This document shows positions 36,473-43,352 of a DNA stretch of 64,000 nt, piece after piece. The notes below the pieces were generated by a model that saw nothing but the letters and a program-made list of their open reading frames with translations, was not told where the DNA came from and made no database searches. The stretch's first letter is position 1; every line of letters starts with the position of its first letter. This DNA comes from Sphingobium sp. (lineage in GTDB: Bacteria; Pseudomonadota; Alphaproteobacteria; Sphingomonadales; Sphingomonadaceae): assembly GCA_017744605.1 (NCBI GenBank), contig JAGIAZ010000005.1, positions 62,001-126,000 on the forward strand, given 5' to 3'. The translations under genes were made by a program, and so were the position numbers.

Positions 36473-37870
36473 TCAGGTGCGAACTGCGGGGTAGGAGAAT
36501 TCGGAAGGTAACAGGCCGACCCGCCATGCCTGCGCTTCCAAAACGGACTTGATGTTGCTGGGAACACCCTCACAAATATCGCCATTCCGAGGGCATTCGG
36601 CGAAGAGAAAGCGGCCCGGATTTGGCAGTCCGTCGAGCTTAATTTCGATGAGGCTGCCGTGCATTGGGTCAGGATCGCGATCGATGACCTTATGGGGAAT
36701 GGCACCCGACTTGATGCCGCGAGCCCAACCGACACAGGCCAAGCCAGCCGCTCGCTGTTCCACATTCTCGCAACGGAGAATCTCGGCGGGATCGATTTCG
36801 TCGCGATTGACGACCCAATTTGCCGGTAGGCGCGTACCGTGCCACGCGAACAGGGCAGACCCATCTCGCCATGCGCAGAATGGCCCATCTTCGCCGTGCG
36901 GCCGATTGCCCGCATCGACTGTTAAAATCGATGGACGATCCGAGATCATGCAAAAATCTGGATGCATTATCCGCGGGCCAGAATGCTCAGCCAGCGCGCG
37001 CCAGTGGTTCCATTTCGAATAATCTAGAGGTAGCTGAGCCACGTCCTGAAAGAAGCTCAAATAAGCATCCTCACCGGCCCATTGATTGCCGCCTGACCAC
37101 ATCTGATAAGCATTTGCCGCGCAGCGAAGGCCGAAATCGCCGACCCCGATCTCGTGCGCAAGCTGGCGCATGTCAGCAGGCACATAATACCAGTTTGAGA
37201 GATCATCCCCGGTCGCATCCCTGGTCGCATCCCTGGTCGCAGCCCTGGTCGCATCCCAGGTCGCAGCCCTGGTCGCAGCCCCGGTCGCAGCCCTGGTCGC
37301 AGCCCCGGTCGCATCCCCGGTCGCATCCCCGGTCGCATCCCCGGTCGCAGCCCTGGTCGCAGCCCAGGTCGCAGCCCAGGTCGCATCCCCGGTCGCATCC
37401 CTGGTCGCAGCCCCGGTCGCAGCCCAGGTCGCATCCCAGGTCGCATCCCTGGTCGCAGCCCCGGTCGCAGCCCAGGTCGCAGCCCAGGTCGCAGCCCAGG
37501 TCGCATCCCCGGTCGCATCCCTGGTCGCAGCCCCGGTCGCAGCCCAGGTCGCAGCCCTGGTCGCAGCCCTGGTCGCATCCCCGGTCGCAGCCCCGGTCGC
37601 AGCCCTGGTCGCAGCCCCTTTGCTGTGCCGGTGCCAAATGGAAGCGGCGAAACCGCCTGCAAAGGCCAGCACGAACGGAGATGGCACGAATACGATATGT
37701 TTCGGCGCCGGAAGATTGGCAGCGGCATAGAGACCAAGAACCGCCGAGCGGCAAATTTCACGATCCAGATCCGTCATGGCAGCCGTGGACATCGCGTTGG
37801 CGATCCAGCGATCACGCCATTCGGGGAAACGAGCGCGATGCTCGGGTATGAGTTCGTATTTCTTGCTCAT
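36473..37870 (-). CDS. DUF6745-like protein with 34 tetrapeptide repeats
   Basis: 465 residues in three parts. Residues 1-84: a helical start (SKKYELIPEHRARFPEWRD) with a hydrophobic stretch before the repeats. Residues about 85-220: 34 tandem four-residue units of the form [G/R/W]-[A/D]-A-T. Residues about 221-465: a domain resembling DUF6745, with HGEDGPFCAWRDGSALFAWH and GTRLPANWVVNRDEI. Such proteins have no known function. The gene is coupled by ATGA to the preceding gene. Rich frames in other phases across the repeat are by-products of a unit with no stop codon. Confidence 0.75.
   Translation of the reverse strand: MSKKYELIPEHRARFPEWRDRWIANAMSTAAMTDLDREICRSAVLGLYAAANLPAPKHIVFVPSPFVLAFAGGFAASIWHRHSKGAATRAATGAATGDATRAATRAATWAATGAATRDATGDATWAATWAATWAATGAATRDATWDATWAATGAATRDATGDATWAATWAATRAATGDATGDATGDATGAATRAATGAATRAATWDATRAATRDATRDATGDDLSNWYYVPADMRQLAHEIGVGDFGLRCAANAYQMWSGGNQWAGEDAYLSFFQDVAQLPLDYSKWNHWRALAEHSGPRIMHPDFCMISDRPSILTVDAGNRPHGEDGPFCAWRDGSALFAWHGTRLPANWVVNRDEIDPAEILRCENVEQRAAGLACVGWARGIKSGAIPHKVIDRDPDPMHGSLIEIKLDGLPNPGRFLFAECPRNGDICEGVPSNIKSVLEAQAWRVGLLPSEFSYPAVRT
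37211..37618 (-). repeat. 34 x 12-bp in-frame tandem repeat
   Basis: Exactly 408 bases, 34 uninterrupted 12-base units. On the coding strand each is DGG-GMT-GCG-ACC, where the first base is A, G or T (never C) and the fifth is A or C; the other ten bases are invariant. This yields Arg/Gly/Trp, then Asp/Ala, then Ala-Thr. No unit has an indel. A longer period is visible: the order W-G-R-G-W-W at units 7-12 recurs at units 17-22, 120 bases later. Confidence 0.95.
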
Positions 37871-38196
37871 GCACTTCCTCCTATAATCCCGTTGATCTCC
37901 GCCTCACGGAGCCCGGCGCCGCGCAGCAATTCGGTGTCGCGGTTGCGGCGGCGCTCCACGGCCTTGCGATCGGCAAACGCCTCAATATCGGCGGTCCAGC
38001 GCTCATAGAGGAACGGCGCGCGGGTCCGGGCGATGTCGCGCTGGAATTGCGCGGCGGTGTCGGCGGCGTTGTGCAACCCCATCGCGCGCATCTTGCTCTC
38101 GGCCTCGATGAGCCGGGTCATGATGGTGTCGCCTACCGTCGGCTCTGAGCCGGGCAGGTTCATGGCGGCGAGGATGTTAGGGGTGCGAGCGTTCAT
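37867..38196 (-). CDS. Hypothetical early phage protein, 109 aa
   Basis: Soluble, mostly helical protein (TRLIEAESKMRAMGLHNAAD, FADRKAVERRRNRDTELLRG). ATGA overlaps both with the preceding gene and with the repeat-protein gene show it belongs to the coupled leftward operon. No family is recognised. Confidence 0.65.
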   Translation of the reverse strand: MNARTPNILAAMNLPGSEPTVGDTIMTRLIEAESKMRAMGLHNAADTAAQFQRDIARTRAPFLYERWTADIEAFADRKAVERRRNRDTELLRGAGLREAEINGIIGGSA

Positions 38197-38450
38197 GCCG
38201 CCACCCCGATCACAACCTGCACGCCATTGGCGGCAGCGCGGGCGAACATCCTGTCAAGCGGATGACGCATATCGGGAGCGCCGATCTCGGGGCAGCGGCG
38301 GTCCTTGGTGCGTGCCGTGCGATCCAGCCACATGAACAGCCGCAGCGCGCTATCGTCGCTCAGTGGGTTCTCGCGACCCTCGTTCATCAGCTCCGTGACG
38401 GTGAACGTCCGGGCCGTTGCGCGGCGGGGAAGGATTGCGGTGTGCTGCAT
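38193..38450 (-). CDS. First gene of the leftward early operon, 85 aa
   Basis: Small protein of unknown function starting MQHTAILPRRATARTFTVTE; GAGGA is placed five bases before the ATG at 38450, so this start is preferred to 38504. It lies 26 bases downstream of the predicted PL -10 region and is therefore the first gene repressed by the S24 repressor. Its stop overlaps the next start (ATGA). Confidence 0.65.
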   Translation of the reverse strand: MQHTAILPRRATARTFTVTELMNEGRENPLSDDSALRLFMWLDRTARTKDRRCPEIGAPDMRHPLDRMFARAAANGVQVVIGVAA

Positions 38451-38475
38451 GGTGTCCTCGCGGTTGATGCGGGGA

Positions 38476-38504
38476 CGTAAAGCACATCTAAATGTGCCAT
38501 GCAA
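38476..38504 (-). promoter_or_regulatory. Predicted leftward early promoter PL
   Basis: Minus strand: -35 TTGCAT (38499-38504), 17-base spacer, weak -10 TTTACG (38476-38481). The spacer is almost wholly occupied by operator OL1, so repressor binding would block polymerase. Confidence 0.5.
38479..38500. promoter_or_regulatory. Phage operator OL1
   Basis: 22-base palindrome: AAAGCACAT, spacer CTAA, then ATGTGCCAT (right half differs from ATGTGCTTT at its last three bases). It lies between the -35 and -10 of PL. Confidence 0.7.
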
Positions 38505-38508
38505 CAGA

Positions 38509-38530
38509 AAAGAACATAGAGATGTGCTTT
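38509..38530. promoter_or_regulatory. Phage operator OL2
   Basis: AAAGAACAT, spacer AGAG, ATGTGCTTT; one mismatch in the left half. It begins exactly 30 bases from OL1, putting the two on the same DNA face. Confidence 0.7.
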
Positions 38531-38546
38531 TATGGTGCGCGACGCG

Positions 38547-38669
38547 TCACTGCAGCTCGATGGTCTCACCCGGCTTGCACATGGCGATCTCGAACCGCCG
38601 TGTCGGGCCGCGCTTGTTCGGGTAATCAGCGCCGACGATGGCGAGGGAGAGCTGGCGGGGCTGCGGCAC
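38547..38669 (-). pseudogene. HIRAN-domain remnant, 40 codons
   Basis: Minus-strand frame from a GTG at 38669 reads LSLAIVGADYPNKRGPTRR then FEIAMCKPGETIELQ and stops. This matches the first half of HIRAN-domain phage proteins (IVGADYPNKRGPTRRFE), which normally continue for about 70 more residues. No strong ribosome site is seen. It is most simply a gene truncated by recombination next to the PL operators; a short functional protein cannot be excluded. Confidence 0.65.
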
Positions 38670-38682
38670 GTGGCTTGAGCAG

Positions 38683-39123
38683 CTATGCGGTCGGAATGAA
38701 CTTAACTGCTATGCCGACGATGGCGGCGATGATCGTCATCAAGATTCCCATCTTCACGAGAAAGTTGTGAAGCTTCGTATCGATCCAATCCTTCGTCGGG
38801 AGATTATCGACCTTCACCTTGATTTCGGCAACCTCGACCGGCAGCCCAATCAGCTTGTCGAGATCGGCGCGAATGTGTTTCACTTCCGCCTCCAATACTG
38901 CAACTCGCGCTTCCATCCCTGGCCCTCCGGGTCCGCCTCCTGTGCCGCCGGTTTGAGATGGAGGCAAGTCTCGACCTCCGCCGCCGCCCAGCAAAGCATC
39001 GGTGAATGCTACGATTGCAGGCTTTATATTTGATTGCACCGCTTTCGACGCAAGAGGCGTTTTCTGGGATAGCTGGGAGCCAGTATCCGCGACCAGCCTC
39101 AAATGCTCATTCTGCATCGCCAT
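38683..39123 (-). CDS. Coiled-coil, tail-anchored membrane protein
   Basis: 146 residues. Soluble N-terminus, a Gly-rich linker (GGGGGRDLPPSQTGGTGGGP), a heptad coiled coil (MEARVAVLEAEVKHIRADLD), and a C-terminal membrane segment (MGILMTIIAAIVGIAVKF). This layout resembles XhlA-type and related phage membrane coiled-coil proteins. It overlaps the upstream gene by 17 bases, in the operon behind the repressor, so it is probably made in the lysogen. Function unknown. Confidence 0.65.
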   Translation of the reverse strand: MAMQNEHLRLVADTGSQLSQKTPLASKAVQSNIKPAIVAFTDALLGGGGGRDLPPSQTGGTGGGPGGPGMEARVAVLEAEVKHIRADLDKLIGLPVEVAEIKVKVDNLPTKDWIDTKLHNFLVKMGILMTIIAAIVGIAVKFIPTA

Positions 39124-39439
39124 CGCTGTCTATATCCTCGCCCTGCTGTGCCTGTAGGTCGTCGAATGCCTTCTGAAATGACGTGACAATCGACGGCAGC
39201 ATAACATGAGGGATGGCTATCGTGATATTCGGTCGAAGCGCGGGACTTTTGGCGCCCGGGGCCGGATTAAACACAATCTCTGCAAGCACAAATCGATGAA
39301 TTGCGCCTGCCGAAGCGTGCCCAACGACCTGTTCCACAATGAGAGTCGGCGTGTCACGCCACGCAACTTGCGGCCCATTGTCTTCATTCGAGGGCGGCAA
39401 GCTTTCATCCGAAGCTTTGGCATCTTCGTCTTTGCTCAT
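39107..39439 (-). CDS. Hypothetical lysogeny-operon protein, 110 aa
   Basis: Cytoplasmic-looking protein with an acidic, disordered start (MSKDEDAKASDESLPPSNED), two beta strands (TPTLIVEQVVGHA, AIHRFVLAEIVF) and a C-terminal helix (SIVTSFQKAFDDLQAQQ). No family is recognised. The start at 39439 is preferred to 39511, which would have a poorly hydrophobic unlike extension. It follows the nuclease gene after a 92-base gap. Confidence 0.6.
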   Translation of the reverse strand: MSKDEDAKASDESLPPSNEDNGPQVAWRDTPTLIVEQVVGHASAGAIHRFVLAEIVFNPAPGAKSPALRPNITIAIPHVMLPSIVTSFQKAFDDLQAQQGEDIDSDGDAE

Positions 39440-39531
39440 CCAATCCCCCGTCGATTCGCTATTGCCACGCCACCTAATCACTAAGTCGATGCCGCGCAAA
39501 TACGCTATCATCTATAAGCTCGCGAGCCTCA

Positions 39532-39930
39532 TCAACACCACGGATGCCGCGCCCCATCCCACTTCCGAGCAAGGCCGCGCGAGATCAATTCCGAACCAAC
39601 CGATTCCCCATCGCGCACAAGCACCCGAAGTTGCCGCCCATAGCGGTCGACCTGGCGGCCGTTCACACGCAGCTCGAACGCGCCGGCATTGACCCATGCG
39701 AGCAGCACCTGCGTGGCACGATCGCCGAGCGCCTTTTCGGCCGGGCATTTGGGCTGATGCGTCTCCGGCGCGTCGATGTCGCTGATCCTGATTTTGACGC
39801 GGTCGATCCATAGCGTGTCGCCATCGACAACGCAGTTCATGCCGCCGCCGGTGTGGCAGAAGGTGAAGGTGCGCGGTGGGATTGGGGTGCAGTTGGTTGC
39901 GCAGGATGCGGCCAAGACTAGAAAAATCAT
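39532..39930 (-). CDS. Exported SNase-fold thermonuclease-like protein
   Basis: Staphylococcal-nuclease-family protein, 132 residues, with a very short hydrophobic start and lipobox-like AASC (MIFLVLAASC), so probably a periplasmic lipoprotein. Active-site elements all look kept: VDGDTLW, RISDIDAPE and DRYGR correspond to the Asp, Arg, Asp, Glu and Arg of the nuclease. It starts in an ATGA overlap with the Rap1a-like gene. The uncharged N-region is unusual for a signal. Predicted to cut DNA or RNA in the envelope; target is not known. Confidence 0.8.
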   Translation of the reverse strand: MIFLVLAASCATNCTPIPPRTFTFCHTGGGMNCVVDGDTLWIDRVKIRISDIDAPETHQPKCPAEKALGDRATQVLLAWVNAGAFELRVNGRQVDRYGRQLRVLVRDGESVGSELISRGLARKWDGARHPWC

Positions 39931-40349
39931 TTGGTCTTTGGGGCCGAGAAGACCGCGCCGCCGGTCGCTGGATCAAAAGTTATCACTCGCCCATCGGGAC
40001 ACGGCCAAGCATGACTATAGGCGATTAACGCTAGAACTTCCCAACGAGCATGGCGACGCTCTGGATGGTCTCGAAGTTCGGCCAGAAAAATATCGCGCGT
40101 TTGACTGTTTGCAGTCACATCGGGCCGGCAAATCACCTTCGTAGCGCCTAATACCGCCTCCTGACCAGAGAGATACCCATCCAGACGACCTAGGCACAAT
40201 CCAAGGAAAAAACTGTCAGTTGCTTGGCAAAAGCCCAGCATAGCATTGCCAGAATGCATATCTGACTGTGCGATCACTTCCTGAGGAGCGACGGTAAGAA
40301 GCCAACCTGTCGCCGCAACAATTAGAGGAATGTCCCGCCAAAACCTCAT
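39927..40349 (-). CDS. Rap1a/Tai-like exported protein
   Basis: Secreted protein of 140 residues with a signal peptide (WRDIPLIVAATGWLLTVAPQ). The mature part shows the Rap1a/Tai pattern: GNAMLGFCQATDSFFLGLCL, GRLDGYLSGQEAV, ICRPDVTANSQTRDIFLAEL, and HAWPC, with Cys residues positioned as in this fold. Known Rap1a/Tai proteins include type VI secretion immunity proteins, but many are of unknown role. It lies between the repressor and the nuclease, coupled to the latter by ATGA. Confidence 0.75.
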   Translation of the reverse strand: MRFWRDIPLIVAATGWLLTVAPQEVIAQSDMHSGNAMLGFCQATDSFFLGLCLGRLDGYLSGQEAVLGATKVICRPDVTANSQTRDIFLAELRDHPERRHARWEVLALIAYSHAWPCPDGRVITFDPATGGAVFSAPKTK

Positions 40350-40419
40350 TTCCCCCTCCGAATTTTAGAGATCCCGTCAACGCCAGACATCCGCCAAGAA
40401 TTTGCACATTTTCCACCTG

Positions 40420-41085
40420 TCAAACCACGCGCGGGCGATAGTCTCCAACTACGAGACCCTTAATTTCGATAGTGTTGACGCCGGCTGGCGGATTGCGTGG
40501 ATCAATCGGAGCTTGATGTTCAGGGTCATTGCTCTGCGGCCATAGCCAAGGCTTGCCATCGATCTCGCGCAGAAGCTTCACCGTAGCCTCGATCAGGCCG
40601 TCATCGGCATGGCTATAGACGATCACATGGTCACCATCGCGCGGCGGCCTGGCGTCGAGAACATCAACCCAAATTACGATAGCGCCCTCGCGGTACTCCC
40701 GGTCCATGGACGAACCGCGGACCTCGAGCGCCTTAGCGTGGCGTTTAAACCGATTCGGAACCGGCACGTCAACCGGATACCAGTCCTCTCTGTCCCACTC
40801 CACGGCCTCTCTGAAATCCCCTGCCTGGACATGTCCTGCGACAATTATCTCGACCGGCTTTGTGATCTCCGGCTTTTCGCCGCTCAGTTCCCAAGAGGGA
40901 ACGCCCGCAACGCGCGCCAACTTCGCATAGGTGCGGAGATCGAGTCCATCCGAATGGCCATTAAGGAAATTGTAGAGCGAGTTTTTCCCCACGCCCGCTT
41001 CCTTGGCCCAAGTGCCAGGACGCAGACGCCGATCCAGCATGAATTTCCGCAGAAGGTCGCGTTTTTGGTCGGGTGACAGGGCCAT
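40420..41085 (-). CDS. S24-type (LexA/CI-like) phage repressor
   Basis: Lysogeny regulator, about 221 residues. N-terminal HTH: WAKEAGVGKNSLYNFLNGHS and LDLRTYAKLARVAGVP. C-terminal S24 domain with a likely Ala-Gly cleavage site in VQAGDF, the catalytic Ser in VRGSSMDREYREGAI, and the Lys in LIEATVKLL. It should self-cleave under RecA/SOS and so induce the prophage. Start 41085 (MALSPDQKRD) keeps the HTH; ATG at 41115 would place ten more residues inside operator OR2. Likely binds the four paired palindromes. Confidence 0.85.
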   Translation of the reverse strand: MALSPDQKRDLLRKFMLDRRLRPGTWAKEAGVGKNSLYNFLNGHSDGLDLRTYAKLARVAGVPSWELSGEKPEITKPVEIIVAGHVQAGDFREAVEWDREDWYPVDVPVPNRFKRHAKALEVRGSSMDREYREGAIVIWVDVLDARPPRDGDHVIVYSHADDGLIEATVKLLREIDGKPWLWPQSNDPEHQAPIDPRNPPAGVNTIEIKGLVVGDYRPRVV

Positions 41086-41106
41086 GCGGCGACGGCTAAC
41101 AGAATA

Positions 41107-41128
41107 GAAGCCCATCCTGATGTGTTTC
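41107..41128. promoter_or_regulatory. Phage operator OR2, degenerate
   Basis: GAAGCCCAT, spacer CCTG, ATGTGTTTC. Six of nine positions match in each half. It lies 31 bases from OR1, mirroring the OL pair, just upstream of the repressor start codon, where it could autoregulate. Confidence 0.5.
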
Positions 41129-41133
41129 TGCTC

Positions 41134-41162
41134 TTGAAAAGCACATCCATATGTGCTTTGTG
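41134..41162 (+). promoter_or_regulatory. Predicted rightward early promoter PR
   Basis: -35 TTGAAA (41134-41139), 17-base spacer almost filled by OR1, weak -10 TTTGTG (41157-41162). The start of transcription would fall about at the ATG at 41170, giving a leaderless Cro-like message. Confidence 0.45.
41138..41159. promoter_or_regulatory. Phage operator OR1, perfect palindrome
   Basis: AAAGCACAT, spacer CCAT, ATGTGCTTT: both nine-base halves are exact inverse copies. It is preceded by TTGA, as OL1 is preceded by TTGC on its strand. Confidence 0.75.
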
Positions 41163-41169
41163 ACCCGAC

Positions 41170-41376
41170 ATGGTTCATGAGATCATCAAGCGTGTGCGCG
41201 AGACCCTAGCCCAGCCGGGGATGAGCAAGCATAAACTGGCCATCGTCGCTGGCCTGCACCGCAACACTCTGCGTGACGTAGACGATCCGGACTGGAACCC
41301 ATCGGCCGCAACGTTGGCCGCTCTTGAGCCACATATCGTTGGCAGTGAAGTCGAAGCCTCCCCGGAGGCCGCATGA
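41170..41376 (+). CDS. Cro-like HTH protein
   Basis: Small 68-residue DNA-binding protein divergent from the repressor, the position of Cro. HTH region SKHKLAIVAGLHRNTLRDVD. It starts ten bases past OR1 with no visible ribosome site, so it may be translated from a leaderless RNA. It probably competes with the S24 repressor for the operators. Confidence 0.7.
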   Translation: MVHEIIKRVRETLAQPGMSKHKLAIVAGLHRNTLRDVDDPDWNPSAATLAALEPHIVGSEVEASPEAA

Positions 41377-41409
41377 CCATGCAGGATGAAATTGACGCTC
41401 TGCGCGCTG

Positions 41410-41652
41410 CTACGGCCGAGCGTTTGACAGCATCGTCCGCACGGTTGCCAGCAGTCCAGTCGCCTGAGCTTTCCCGTGCTCTCCGTGGAGCACGTCAACA
41501 TGATGATCCATACCCTGTAAAAGGGCTTCGATCCGTTCTGGCGAAAATCCTTCCTCGCGCATGGCGTAAAGGAGGTTCGCGATGAAGATCGCGTGCATGC
41601 TCCATAAATTGGCGATGCTGTGGGTAACGACCTCACGGTCTTCTGGTGACAT
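41410..41652 (-). CDS. Small helical protein, head-to-head with early gene
   Basis: 80 residues (SPEDREVVTHSIANLWSMHA, AIFIANLLYAMREEGFSPER), natural composition, helical, one half-hydrophobic helix. Its ATG follows GGGAGAATCGAC, a good ribosome site. It is the only minus-strand gene inside the rightward early operon. It is opposed by a 70-codon plus-strand frame (41373-41585) that looks less like protein. Function unknown. Confidence 0.5.
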   Translation of the reverse strand: MSPEDREVVTHSIANLWSMHAIFIANLLYAMREEGFSPERIEALLQGMDHHVDVLHGEHGKAQATGLLATVRTMLSNARP

Positions 41653-41684
41653 GTCGATTCTCCCTCCGAAGGGAGAGCTATAGC

Positions 41685-41993
41685 ATGAGGGACGCCCAAC
41701 TCCTCGCGGACCTCGCCCGCGTGAAGGCGATCTTCCAGCTGCGCGCCGTCTGCACAGCCATTGGCATTGATCCCATCCATCGCGCCTCCGCTCCCACTGG
41801 CGTCGCGATGGACTGGTCTACGGGTCGGGAAGCTCTCTCTCCTCGCCTCCCGACCCGTAGTGCCGACGCTGGCTCCCACCTCCATGCGTCGGCGAACATC
41901 GGCAAGCACGAGGGGTATCAGCTCGCCGATGCTGAATGTTGTTCGTCCCATGCCGTAGCGTCTAATTCGAACGAGGATCACGATCATGCGTGA
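41685..41993 (+). CDS. Hypothetical early phage protein, 102 aa
   Basis: Begins MRDAQLLADLARVKAIFQLR, with AAGGGAGAG 8-10 bases upstream. The helical first third looks genuine; the rest is Ser/His-rich and less structured. It overlaps the next gene by eight bases. No family is recognised. Confidence 0.55.
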   Translation: MRDAQLLADLARVKAIFQLRAVCTAIGIDPIHRASAPTGVAMDWSTGREALSPRLPTRSADAGSHLHASANIGKHEGYQLADAECCSSHAVASNSNEDHDHA

Positions 41994-42414
41994 CGTTGAT
42001 GACATCATGCGCGAACGCCAGCTGGCCGTGCGCCGTGAAATCGATCGTCGCGGCATCGCCATAAAGGCAATTGCATTCGACGCCGGCATCTCCCGCGAGA
42101 CGCTGCTGAGCTATTTCCCCGGCGGCGAGAACCGCAAGCCCGCCGTTATCCCAACATCGGTCGTGTTCGCGATCATCGAGGGCAACGCACTTCCTCTTGA
42201 GCTGGTGTCCATGCTGCTACCCGATGGTGCGATGGTCGTCCGCGTACCGGAGGAAATCGATCACGATGTTCTCTGTGAAGCGATGCAGGCCTATCTCGAA
42301 GAGAAGGCCCGCGCGCACCGCCTGGACAGCCCCATGGGCCCGGCAATCGCTCCGTGTGAGCATGACAAGCTGACACGGCTTGCTGTCGTCGCAGGAACGG
42401 CGGTGGCGGCATGA
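41986..42414 (+). CDS. HTH-containing early phage protein
   Basis: 142 residues with an HTH-like part near the start (IAIKAIAFDAGISRETLLSY), a mid region PTSVVFAIIEGNALPLELVS and a basic C-terminus. Its position after the Cro-like gene resembles CII-type or replication-switch regulators, but sequence does not prove it. Coupled by ATGA to the next small gene. Confidence 0.65.
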   Translation: MRDVDDIMRERQLAVRREIDRRGIAIKAIAFDAGISRETLLSYFPGGENRKPAVIPTSVVFAIIEGNALPLELVSMLLPDGAMVVRVPEEIDHDVLCEAMQAYLEEKARAHRLDSPMGPAIAPCEHDKLTRLAVVAGTAVAA

Positions 42415-42512
42415 CCTTCGCCCTGCTCCTCACCCTCGTCGCAGGCACCATCCTGCGTGCCCGCCATGCTGTTCCCGCTTTCCTTGAGCGCATTCCAGAC
42501 GGGGAGCGGTGA
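42411..42512 (+). CDS. Tiny hydrophobic protein, 33 aa
   Basis: Starts in an ATGA overlap with the upstream gene: MTFALLLTLVAGTILRARHA, then 13 polar residues. One short membrane segment is likely. Only its coupling and hydrophobic start support it. Confidence 0.45.
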   Translation: MTFALLLTLVAGTILRARHAVPAFLERIPDGER

Positions 42513-42548
42513 GTCCCCATCCCAATACACACTGAGGAGGAAGAGAAG

Positions 42549-43352
42549 ATGAACGCTTTGGTGCCGATCGAGCAGAGTAACGTGGCAGCGTACCGCGCCT
42601 CCACGGACGCTGCCGAGCTTTGCAAGGAGATCGTGGTCGCCACGGCCACGAATATTCAGGGCCGCAAATATGTCTGTGTCGAGGGCTGGCAAGCGATTGC
42701 TGTGGCCCATGGGTGCGCGGCTTCTGCCCACTCTGTCGAGCGTGTCGATGGCGGAATCCGTGCCATCGGACAGGTTCGCCGCATGTCGGACGGGACCGTT
42801 CTGGCCGAGGCCGAGGGCTTTGTCGGTGAGGACGAAACCACTTGGTTCGGCGGCGAACAGACTACCAAATGGGGCACGAAAAATCTACCGAAAAGGCCGG
42901 ATTACGCCATTCGTGCCATGGCGCAGACGCGTGCGATCAGTCGCGCCTGTCGCTCGGCATTCGCCCATGTCGTGGTCATGATGAACGCCAATCTTTCGAC
43001 GACGCCGGCCGAGGAAGTGCCGAGCGGCGGGTTCGAGGATGCGCAAGACGCCGAGTTCGTCGAGGTCGCAACCAAGCCGGTCGCGCGCGAGAAGATGGAC
43101 GGACCATTCCCGACGAAGACGGCGCTCAAGAAGGCGGCTGACAACTTCATCGGCGATCTGCGCAAGGTGGCCGAACTCGGCGAACTGGAAGCGATCCTTT
43201 CGGCGCCCTCTACGCAGGCCCTCAAGGAACAGCTCAAGCGCTGCTGGCCCGGCTATCTCGACGGCCGCGACATGCCGGAAGAGTTCGAGCCAATCATCGA
43301 CATGGTCAACCGCCTCCGCGAAGAGATGGCCGTACCGGAGGCCGCGGAATGA
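42549..43352 (+). CDS. Putative phage ssDNA-annealing/recombination protein
   Basis: 267 residues, function not firmly recognised. Landmarks: [39 protein letters not shown], and [20 protein letters not shown], the last resembling the TRAIxRAxR motif seen in several phage annealing-type proteins. It starts after GAGGAAGAGAAG and is translationally coupled (ATGA) to ssb, a pairing typical of single-strand annealing proteins. The last third is a helical tail. Confidence 0.6.
   Translation: MNALVPIEQSNVAAYRASTDAAELCKEIVVATATNIQGRKYVCVEGWQAIAVAHGCAASAHSVERVDGGIRAIGQVRRMSDGTVLAEAEGFVGEDETTWFGGEQTTKWGTKNLPKRPDYAIRAMAQTRAISRACRSAFAHVVVMMNANLSTTPAEEVPSGGFEDAQDAEFVEVATKPVAREKMDGPFPTKTALKKAADNFIGDLRKVAELGELEAILSAPSTQALKEQLKRCWPGYLDGRDMPEEFEPIIDMVNRLREEMAVPEAAE

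Noticed and set aside
37211..37618. CRISPR array
   Set aside because: Units are 12 bases, back to back, with no spacers and no cas genes nearby.
36820..37851. Open frames in three other phases across the 12-bp repeat
   Set aside because: A 12-base unit without stops leaves all frames open; only the phase joined to the DUF6745-like part has plausible non-repeat sequence.
36473..37870. Diversity-generating retroelement target
   Set aside because: No reverse transcriptase or template repeat is present, and the variable positions are not adenine-biased.
41373..41585. Plus-strand 70-codon frame after the Cro-like gene
   Set aside because: It has an ATGA overlap in its favour, but its second half is basic and unstructured, and the opposite-strand frame with a good ribosome site looks more like protein. 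Not decided finally.
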